From positions 1 to 11,979 of the forward strand of contig CAJZDJ010000062.1 in assembly GCA_915063485.1 (NCBI GenBank): 11,979 nucleotides of DNA, given 5' to 3'. The notes beneath the pieces are model-generated. The model saw nothing but the letters and a program-made list of their open reading frames with translations. It was not told the origin of the DNA and made no database searches. Every line of letters begins with the position of its first letter. Position 1 is the first letter of the stretch. Both the position numbers and the translations under genes were made by a program. The DNA comes from an uncultured Actinomyces sp. Lineage in GTDB: Bacteria; Actinomycetota; Actinomycetes; Actinomycetales; Actinomycetaceae. This document shows, piece by piece, positions 6,858 through 11,979 of this stretch.

Positions 6858-6893
6858 GTATGTAGCCTCCTCCTTAAGTAGGAGGGTGCATAC
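6858..6893. promoter_or_regulatory. Large imperfect inverted repeat upstream of the ABC-2 exporter
   Basis: The arms GTATGTAGCCTCCT (6858-6871) and AGGAGGGTGCATAC (6880-6893) match at 13 of 14 positions, counting one G-T wobble, around an 8-base spacer. It lies in the 257-bp divergent gap between the BI-1/YccA gene and the exporter, about 114 bp before the exporter start. There is no T-run on either side, so it is unlikely to be a terminator. A dimeric regulator's operator is the most natural reading; which regulator binds is unknown. Confidence 0.5.
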
Positions 6894-6963
6894 ACCTTTA
6901 GTCTGGACACTTTGGTGGCTAAGTTTCCTCACCTAGGCCGATAAGGCTGGGGCAGTGGCTTCC

Positions 6964-6969
6964 TAGAAT
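6964..6969 (+). promoter_or_regulatory. Candidate -10 of the exporter operon
   Basis: TAGAAT matches the -10 consensus at five of six bases and lies 37 bp before the ATPase start codon, leaving a short leader. No clear -35 is visible 16-19 bp upstream, so the promoter may need an activator or may not be real. Confidence 0.3.
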
Positions 6970-7006
6970 TTAAGTCGTAACAACGAAACCCAGAAAGGTT
7001 AAGCCC

Positions 7007-7981
7007 ATGATTCAGGCGCGACACTTAACCAAGCGCTATGGCAACAAAGTGGCTGTAAACGATATTTCTTTCGACGTTCACCCCGGTAAGGTGACCGGCT
7101 TCCTGGGCCCTAACGGTGCAGGTAAGTCCACCACCATGCGCATGATTATGGGCCTTGACCGGCCTACCTCCGGCGCGGTGCGCGTAAACGGCCGCCCCTA
7201 CCGTGATCTGGCCGCCCCGCTAACTGAAGTGGGTGCCTTACTGGACGCCAAGGGCCTGCACGGTTCACGCACTGCCCGAGCCCACCTCAAGCAGCTGGCA
7301 CTTTCAAACGGTATTCCTACCCGTCGCGTAGATGAGGTGCTGGAATTTACTGGCCTTAGCGCTGTAGCCAATAAGCGAGTTAAGGGTTTCTCCCTGGGTA
7401 TGGGTCAGCGCCTAGGTATTGCTGCTGCGCTGCTTGGTGACCCTGAAGTTTTGATCTTCGATGAGCCCGTCAACGGCCTAGACCCTGAAGGCGTTATTTG
7501 GGTTCGTGAAACCTGCCGTCAGCTGGCTAGCGAGGGACGCACCGTGTTCATCTCCTCCCACTTGATGAGCGAGATGAGCCAGACCGCAGATGAGCTGATC
7601 GTTATCGGTCGCGGCCGCATTATTACCACTGGCCCGGTAGACAGCGTCATTGAAAACACTATCTCTGACCGGGTACGCGTAGCCTCACCCCAGGCCTCAA
7701 CCTTGGCCCAACTACTGCAGCAGCAGGGTTGGCAGGCCAACCCGGTGGAGCCTTCAGTGCTAGAAACCACCGCCACTGACGCTATCCACGTGGGTGAGCT
7801 GGCCGCCGCTAACGGCATTGTGCTGCACGAGCTGACCACCATTAAGGCCTCCCTTGAGGATGCCTATCTGGAACTTACCGGCGACGCCGTCGAATACCGT
7901 GCTGGTGCCGGCACCCACTTGCCGCAGCAGCCTCCGCAGGGGCCTGCTGGCCAAAACGTTTACCCCGCACCGCAGCGCTGA
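7007..7981 (+). CDS. ABC-2 exporter ATPase, BcrA-like
   Basis: This 324-residue cytoplasmic ATPase should power export through the permease encoded next. It shows Walker A GPNGAGKST (34-42), the BcrA-type GALLDAKGLH segment (76-85) where a Q-loop glutamine normally lies, a signature changed to SLGMGQ (129-134) as is usual in this subfamily, Walker B LLIFDEP-type residues with D152-E153, and H-loop H185. A C-terminal accessory domain (about 215-300) ends in a Pro/Gln-rich tail (HLPQQPPQGPAGQN...). The ATG has AGAAAGG eight bases upstream. The permease follows after 20 bp, so the two form an operon. BcrA-like pumps often remove peptide or lipid antibiotics; the substrate here is unproven. Confidence 0.92.
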   Translation: MIQARHLTKRYGNKVAVNDISFDVHPGKVTGFLGPNGAGKSTTMRMIMGLDRPTSGAVRVNGRPYRDLAAPLTEVGALLDAKGLHGSRTARAHLKQLALSNGIPTRRVDEVLEFTGLSAVANKRVKGFSLGMGQRLGIAAALLGDPEVLIFDEPVNGLDPEGVIWVRETCRQLASEGRTVFISSHLMSEMSQTADELIVIGRGRIITTGPVDSVIENTISDRVRVASPQASTLAQLLQQQGWQANPVEPSVLETTATDAIHVGELAAANGIVLHELTTIKASLEDAYLELTGDAVEYRAGAGTHLPQQPPQGPAGQNVYPAPQR

Positions 7982-8001
7982 AAGCAAGGAGAGAGACAAT
8001 C

Positions 8002-9030
8002 ATGACTGCAACTAACCACAGCGCTAACCAGGGCCGCGTGCCCGCCCAGGGTGTTCCTGCCCAGCAAATGCCGACGACGGCGCCCGCAGCTCCCATGCAG
8101 GGCGCGCCGGTTCCCGCCCAGCAGGGCCAGGTACCGCAGGCCCCGCAAGGTCAGGTGCTGCAGGCCCCGCAGGGCCAGGCACCGCAGGCCCCGCAGGGCC
8201 AGGTGCTGCAGGCCCCACATGGGCAAGTACCCGCCCAGCAGCGCGCCCCGCGCCGTCGAGTGCAAGCCAAGCAAACTTTCTTTAGCGTCTTTAGGTCAGA
8301 GTGGAGCAAACTAGCTTCGCTGCGCTCCACCTGGATCACCGCTGCCATTGCATCACTAATTACTATCGGTATTTCTGTGCTGATCATGGCTCAGTACTCA
8401 GGTATGAAAGGTTACGCCGACAAGGCTGCCAACTACCTGACGGTAGGCTCTTCCTTCGGGCAGATCGCTGTAGCTGTGCTAGGTGCTCTGCTGATCACCG
8501 GCGAATACTCTTCAGGCCAGATCCGCTCATCCCTAGCAGCAGTGCCGCGTCGTGGTCGCCTGTTTGCAGCCAAAGCTGTAGTGGTAACTATCTTCTCCGC
8601 GCTGCTGGGCCTGGTGACAGTGGCGCTAACCTACCTGCTCTCCCTGCCGATCCTGGGCAATAAGGCTGGCTCTCTATCAAACCCTGAATATCTTGGCTTC
8701 TTCTGGGGCACCGCACTGGCCTTCGCCATTATCGGCCTGATGGCTATGAGCTTTGGCTATATCCTGCGCTCCACTGCCGGCTCTATCTCGCTGGTAGTAG
8801 TGCTGCTGTTTGTAATTCAGATTCCGCTAGGCTTGGCCTCTACCAAGTGGAGCTGGGCCGCCTACGCTGCGGAAATTATGCCCAGTACTTCCGGTGCGGC
8901 CGCAGCTGACCCCTACGGCCTGTTTGTCACCACCAAGCTGGACTACGACCTAGTGATCGCTTGCGGTTACGCCTGGGCCATCATCCCGATGATTATCGCC
9001 TTCTTCGTGTTCAGCAAACGCGATGCCTAA
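8002..9030 (+). CDS. ABC-2 type permease with a Gln/Pro-rich repetitive N-terminal tail
   Basis: This 342-residue partner of the preceding ATPase forms the membrane channel of the exporter. Residues 1 to about 90 are disordered-looking and rich in Gln, Pro and Ala, including four 8-residue repeats of the type GQVPQAPQ (42-73). A basic patch (RRRVQAK) follows, then FRSEWSKLASLRSTW, which leads into the first of six hydrophobic helices. GEYSSGQIRSSLAAVPRR after the second helix is a hallmark of this permease group. The chain ends in FSKRDA, facing the cytoplasm. AAGGAG lies ten bases before the ATG. The long N-tail is unusual for this family. Function as an ABC-2 permease is confident; the substrate is unknown. 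Confidence 0.9.
   Translation: MTATNHSANQGRVPAQGVPAQQMPTTAPAAPMQGAPVPAQQGQVPQAPQGQVLQAPQGQAPQAPQGQVLQAPHGQVPAQQRAPRRRVQAKQTFFSVFRSEWSKLASLRSTWITAAIASLITIGISVLIMAQYSGMKGYADKAANYLTVGSSFGQIAVAVLGALLITGEYSSGQIRSSLAAVPRRGRLFAAKAVVVTIFSALLGLVTVALTYLLSLPILGNKAGSLSNPEYLGFFWGTALAFAIIGLMAMSFGYILRSTAGSISLVVVLLFVIQIPLGLASTKWSWAAYAAEIMPSTSGAAAADPYGLFVTTKLDYDLVIACGYAWAIIPMIIAFFVFSKRDA
8125..8229 (+). repeat. 24-bp in-frame tandem repeat, four full units plus a partial
   Basis: Units at 8125-8148, 8149-8172, 8173-8196 and 8197-8220, plus a partial from 8221, encode GQ-V/A-P/L-QAP-Q/H. Units two and four share the VLQAP form, so they alternate with the VPQAP/APQAP form. This suggests duplication of a 48-bp pair. 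Gain or loss of units would keep the frame and only change tail length. Confidence 0.85.
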
Positions 9031-9068
9031 GCAGCACTGATAATTCAGTACTAGGTATCTAATGCGGC

Positions 9069-9090
9069 ACTTGCGCTGCTTAACGCAAGT
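9069..9090 (+). other. Small hairpin after the permease gene
   Basis: ACTTGCG (9069-9075) and CGCAAGT (9084-9090) pair around CTGCTTAA, followed by ACCTAAAAACTGG. It lacks a T-run. It sits between the permease stop and the larger hairpin and may help 3'-end processing or stability of the exporter mRNA. Confidence 0.4.
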
Positions 9091-9100
9091 ACCTAAAAAC

Positions 9101-9139
9101 TGGCTAAGGCGCCGCCCGGTAAGGGCGGCGCCTTAGCCA
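9101..9139 (+). terminator. Perfect 17-bp hairpin between exporter and two-component genes
   Basis: TGGCTAAGGCGCCGCCC (9101-9117) pairs without mismatch to GGGCGGCGCCTTAGCCA (9123-9139) around a GGTAA loop. No T-run follows on the plus strand (AGCCAGGGC). The stem is strong enough to end transcription in a high-GC host, but partial read-through into the kinase gene is possible. Confidence 0.65.
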
Positions 9140-9186
9140 AGCCAGGGCTAGTAATTTCAATTGCGGTTAAGCTTAAAGGAGTAAGC

Positions 9187-10479
9187 GTGGAAAAGTGGAC
9201 AATGCGTAAAACCTGGCTAAACATCCTCGAAAAGCTTGGCGCCCGCCCAGCGGCCTCAATTAGCATCTGGCTGGTATTTATAAGCAGCCTGTTCGCCATA
9301 GAACTGCTGCTAGAAACCTCCGCCCACACCCGGATCGTGCTGTTGGTGGCCTATATCGTGCACGCCACACTGGGGGTAGTGGTGTGCATCTGCGCCTGGG
9401 CCTACCGCTACCAGGTGGCGCTGCTACGCAGTGAAGCCTCCCGCCAAGCCCTCGCCGGCCAGCAAGCCACACTACTGGCCGCCGCCAATGAACGCAGCCG
9501 CATTGCCCGCGAAATGCACGACGTCGTCGCCCACTCCCTAGCCGTCATGATCACCATGTCAGATGGGATCGCCTCCACCATTGACCGCGACCCCAAAATG
9601 GCCAAAGAAGCACTCAACCTACTGGCTGAGACCAGCCGCAGCGCGCTCGCGGACACGCGCCGCCTAGTAGGGGTGCTGCGCGAAGACCCGGCAGTTTCCG
9701 GCCTGAGTGGGGAGATCACCCCCGCCGCCGGCATTAACGCTGGCGCGGCAGGCAGCGCGGGTGTCGAGGGATCCGCACTGGGCGCAGCCAGCCCTCAGAG
9801 CCCGGTCAGCTCGGGAGCGGCGCTGCAGGGGCTGGGCGTATCCTCACCGGCTAACGCAGCGGCAAGTAGTGCGGATCTGGCCGCGAATACGGCAGGCAGC
9901 GGCGTCGTCGTCCCCAAACTGCAAGTAAAAGAACTGCCGGTGCCAGAATTTGCCGCCCCGGGCACAATAGCCCCCGCCCACCCCAGCAGCGCCATCACCA
10001 ACCTGCGTGAGCGTGAAGTGGAAGAAACCAGCCAGGATGCGGGCGCGCCCCTGGCCCCCGCGCCGGAAAGCAAAGACCTAGCTGCCCTGGTGGAGCGCTT
10101 TAAAGAAGCCGGGATGCCTATCAGCTACGAGCACCTGGGGGAGCCGCTGCCAAACGACGCCAATTTACAGCTGACCATTTACCGTATCGCCCAAGAAGCC
10201 CTCACCAATGTGCTGCGCTACGCGCCCACCACCAAACGCATTACCGTGCGCCTGGCGCGGCGAGTAGGCTGCGCCGAGCTGTGGGTAATTAACGCCGCCG
10301 CCCCCGGCTCTCCCTCCATGCACGGCTCTGGCAAGGGCCTGATTGGGATGCGTGAACGCGCCGCCGTCTACTCCGGATCAGTGCAGGCTGGGCCAGTTGA
10401 CGGTAACTGGCAGGTGTACGCTATTTTGCGTTGGCAGGAAGATACCTTGGAGGAACTCAAATGGCAGCTGCCGGTATGA
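9187..10479 (+). CDS. Sensor histidine kinase, DesK/LiaS-like (HisKA_3), with a large internal insertion
   Basis: This 430-residue kinase probably senses a membrane or antibiotic signal and phosphorylates the regulator encoded next. Two helices (about 24-42 and 50-72) with almost no external loop are followed by a coiled segment and the HisKA_3 box REMHDVVAHS, with phospho-acceptor H111. The ATPase domain starts near residue 294: N-box QEALTNVLRYA with N341, and G-box GSGKGLIGMRERA (380-392). Residues 169-293 are a Gly/Ala/Ser/Pro-rich insertion; relatives usually join these domains by a much shorter linker. The GTG has AAAGGAG five bases upstream. The minimal sensor suggests intramembrane sensing, or dependence on the exporter, as proposed for LiaS/BceS-type kinases; that is inference. 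Confidence 0.9.
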   Translation: MEKWTMRKTWLNILEKLGARPAASISIWLVFISSLFAIELLLETSAHTRIVLLVAYIVHATLGVVVCICAWAYRYQVALLRSEASRQALAGQQATLLAAANERSRIAREMHDVVAHSLAVMITMSDGIASTIDRDPKMAKEALNLLAETSRSALADTRRLVGVLREDPAVSGLSGEITPAAGINAGAAGSAGVEGSALGAASPQSPVSSGAALQGLGVSSPANAAASSADLAANTAGSGVVVPKLQVKELPVPEFAAPGTIAPAHPSSAITNLREREVEETSQDAGAPLAPAPESKDLAALVERFKEAGMPISYEHLGEPLPNDANLQLTIYRIAQEALTNVLRYAPTTKRITVRLARRVGCAELWVINAAAPGSPSMHGSGKGLIGMRERAAVYSGSVQAGPVDGNWQVYAILRWQEDTLEELKWQLPV

Positions 10480-11132
10480 TCCGCGTGCTTTTAGCCGATG
10501 ACCAGGCACTTATCCGTATGGGTTTTCGGATGGTGTTGGATGCTGAGGCGGATATTGAAGTGGTGGGTGAGGCGGCCGACGGCGCTGCGGCTATCACTCA
10601 GGCTAAGGCGCTTAACCCCGACGTCGTACTAATGGATATCCGTATGCCGGGGGTTAACGGGATTGAGGCTACCGCCGAAATTACCCGCACCCTAGACACC
10701 AAAGTACTTATCCTGACCACCTTTGACCTGGACGAATACGCCTTTGGCGGGCTGCGGGCGGGGGCTAGCGGGTTTTTACTTAAAGACACGCGCCCAGCTG
10801 AGCTAATTGAAGCTATCCGCACCGTGGCCAGCGGTGAGGCGGTGGTTTCGCCGCGTATTACCCGGCGTATGTTGGAAATGTTTGCGGGCCAGCTACCTAG
10901 TGGGGCTACCGCTAGCGGGCAGGTAGATCCGCGTATCGCCTCCCTAACTCCGCGCGAAACAGAGATTTTGCGCCTGGTGGCGCGCGGCATGTCCAATGCT
11001 GAAATTGCTGCTGAACTGGTGGTTTCCGCAACCACCGTGAAAACCCATGTGGGTTCAGTGCTAGCCAAGCTAGGGGTACGCGACCGTGTACAGGCCGTGG
11101 TGGTGGCCTACGAGACTGGCCTGGTTAGTTAA
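10461..11132 (+). CDS. Response regulator, NarL/FixJ family
   Basis: This 223-residue cytoplasmic transcription factor is the likely partner of the preceding kinase. The receiver domain (about 6-125) has acidic residues D13-D14, phospho-acceptor D59 in VVLMDIRMPG, switch residue T86 in ILTTFD, and K108 in FLLKD. The C-terminal LuxR-type helix-turn-helix starts at LTPRETEILRLVARG and includes SNAEIAAELVVSATTVKTHV. The ATG at 10461 is preferred because GGAGG lies seven bases before it. It overlaps the kinase by 19 bp. The ATG at 10476, in an ATGA overlap with the kinase stop, lacks its own ribosome site. The adjacent exporter operon is the obvious candidate target. Family assignment is firm; the target is inferred. 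Confidence 0.93.
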   Translation: MAAAGMIRVLLADDQALIRMGFRMVLDAEADIEVVGEAADGAAAITQAKALNPDVVLMDIRMPGVNGIEATAEITRTLDTKVLILTTFDLDEYAFGGLRAGASGFLLKDTRPAELIEAIRTVASGEAVVSPRITRRMLEMFAGQLPSGATASGQVDPRIASLTPRETEILRLVARGMSNAEIAAELVVSATTVKTHVGSVLAKLGVRDRVQAVVVAYETGLVS

Positions 11133-11175
11133 TTTTAGTAGCTAACTGAGTAAGCGGCTTCACCGCGCTTAAAGC

Positions 11176-11204
11176 TTGGGATTTAGCGGCCAAACCGATA
11201 GGGT
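11176..11204 (+). promoter_or_regulatory. Candidate rplY promoter
   Basis: TTGGGA (-35, four of six consensus bases) and TAGGGT (-10, fitting the TANNNT pattern common in actinobacteria) are separated by 17 bp. Transcription would start near 11211, giving a leader of about 115 nt before the rplY ATG. It lies in the 194-bp gap after the response regulator, where I see no convincing terminator. Confidence 0.45.
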
Positions 11205-11228
11205 AAGGGAGTTAAACCTGGCGAGGGA

Positions 11229-11326
11229 CATGCGCAAACCGTGCGTATGCATCCGTGATCGACGTGGTAGTGCTTTGGTGCTGCACGCGTTGAGGCGTCC
11301 CAAGCCCCAAGCATTTGGAGAAAATC
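11229..11326 (+). other. Structured 5' leader of rplY
   Basis: CATGCGCA (11229-11236) pairs with TGCGTATG (11242-11249), with one G-T wobble. Further on, TGCTTTGG (11271-11278) can pair, with one bulged T, with CCAAGCA (11306-11312), just before the ribosome site GGAGA (11317-11321). Ribosomal-protein leaders often fold to bind the protein and repress its own synthesis; no known leader class is recognised here. Confidence 0.3.
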
Positions 11327-11926
11327 ATGGCTAAGGCTTCCAAGATTTCCGCAACCCTACGTACCGACTTCGGTAAGGGCTTCGCCCGTCGCGCCCGCGT
11401 GGCCGGCCAGGTTCCCGCCGTTGTTTACGGCCACGGCACCGACCCCAAGCACGTCCTGGTTGACGGTCACGAGTCCTACATGTCTCTGCGTGGCACCTCC
11501 AACGCTCTAGTAGAGCTAAACGTTGAGGGCGAGAAGATCCTGACCATCGTTAAGGACATTCAGCGTCACCCGCTACGCCCCGGCTTCCAGCACATCGACT
11601 TCATGATCGTTAACCGCTCTGAGAAGGTTAGCGTTGAGGTTCCCGTGGTAGTAGTCGGCGAGGCTGCTCCGGCCACCATGCACACCATCGAGCTGGCTCA
11701 CCTGAGCGTGTCCGTGCCCGTGGTTGACATCCCCGAGTCCATCGAGGTTGACGTCACCGGCCTGGAGGCTGGCACCATCATCACCGTGGCTGACCTGAAG
11801 GTTGCCGACGACGTCGAGATCCACAACGAGGCCGAACTGCCCGTGGTTAACATCGCCGCCAACGAGGAAGAAGCCCCTGAGGAAGAGGCTCCTGCCGAAG
11901 CCGCCACTGAGGAAGCCGCTGAGTGA
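11327..11926 (+). CDS. rplY: 50S ribosomal protein L25 (bL25), general stress protein Ctc type
   Basis: This 199-residue two-domain bL25 binds 5S rRNA in the large ribosomal subunit. The N-terminal L25 domain (about 1-95) shows RTDFGKGFARRARVAGQVPAVVYGHG, including the conserved GKG and VPAVVYG elements, and HPLRPGFQHIDF. The C-terminal TL5/Ctc beta domain (about 95-180) follows, ending in an acidic Glu/Ala/Pro tail, common in actinobacteria. Codons are strongly C-ending (GAC, AAG, ATC, GTT/GTC), unlike the neighbours and typical of high expression. The ATG at 11327 has GGAGA five to six bases upstream; a TTG four codons earlier overlaps that site and is rejected. It appears to have its own promoter. 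Confidence 0.96.
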   Translation: MAKASKISATLRTDFGKGFARRARVAGQVPAVVYGHGTDPKHVLVDGHESYMSLRGTSNALVELNVEGEKILTIVKDIQRHPLRPGFQHIDFMIVNRSEKVSVEVPVVVVGEAAPATMHTIELAHLSVSVPVVDIPESIEVDVTGLEAGTIITVADLKVADDVEIHNEAELPVVNIAANEEEAPEEEAPAEAATEEAAE

Positions 11927-11949
11927 AATTAGCTGCTTGCTAGCACTGC

Positions 11950-11977
11950 GGGCCGCGACGCGAAAGCGTTGCGGCCC
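11950..11977 (+). terminator. Terminator hairpin after rplY
   Basis: GGGCCGCGACGC (11950-11961) pairs with GCGTTGCGGCCC (11966-11977), with one G-T wobble, around a stable GAAA tetraloop. The window ends two bases later, so any T-run cannot be seen. Confidence 0.8.
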
Positions 11978-11979
11978 TA

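Noticed and set aside
6858..6893. Palindrome upstream of the exporter as a terminator
   Set aside because: It is between divergent genes and has no T-run on either strand, so an operator is more likely.
8125..8229. Short tandem repeats as a CRISPR array
   Set aside because: The units are contiguous with no spacers, keep codon phase, and encode a Gln/Pro-rich tail inside a gene.
10476..10479. ATGA stop-start overlap as the response regulator start
   Set aside because: It has no ribosome site at useful distance, whereas GGAGG sits seven bases before the ATG at 10461.
10598..11068. Long reading frame of 156 codons antisense to the response regulator
   Set aside because: Its composition (Ser/Arg/Val/Thr) is typical of a shadow frame opposite a GC-biased gene, there is no ribosome site, and the sense strand has clear family motifs.

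Overview
This window looks like ordinary chromosomal DNA from a Gram-positive actinobacterium. The evidence is moderately high GC, GTG starts with strong Shine-Dalgarno sites, an actinobacterial-type Bax inhibitor-1/YccA protein with a SNPVF N-terminus and a Tyr/Gly/Pro-rich tail, a DesK-type kinase with a NarL-type regulator, and a bL25 (Ctc-type) protein with an acidic tail. An Actinomycetaceae-like host is my best guess, but genus cannot be fixed from sequence reading alone. No tRNA, rRNA, CRISPR array, insertion sequence or phage gene is visible.

Region 1 (about 1-5750) looks like a small cell-surface or lipid-linked glycan locus beside a housekeeping FKBP isomerase. A GTG-started membrane acyltransferase (acyltransferase-3/OafA type) overlaps the start of a fused permease-ATPase ABC exporter resembling lipid-linked oligosaccharide flippases such as PglK. 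Converging on these is a family-2-like glycosyltransferase, which is divergent from a clear paralogue. Together they could build, export and acylate a surface glycan; this is inference from gene content. A strong hairpin closes each convergent pair.

Region 2 (about 5750-11140) holds a seven-helix BI-1/YccA membrane protein on the minus strand. Divergent from it is a two-gene ABC-2 exporter (BcrA-like ATPase plus six-helix permease), followed by a two-component system (DesK/LiaS-like kinase and NarL/FixJ regulator). This order resembles antimicrobial-sensing and efflux modules in which the two-component system controls the adjacent exporter. A perfect 17-bp hairpin separates exporter from kinase, and a 14-bp inverted repeat lies upstream of the exporter. 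Region 3 (about 11150-11979) holds rplY (bL25) with a candidate promoter, a roughly 115-nt structured leader and a terminator.

No wholly new system is evident. The points most worth checking are: a 197-bp two-frame overlap between acyltransferase and flippase; a 125-residue low-complexity insertion inside the kinase; a 24-bp tandem repeat encoding a Gln/Pro-rich permease tail that matches the tail of its partner ATPase; paired inverted repeats between the divergent glycosyltransferases; and the palindrome upstream of the exporter.
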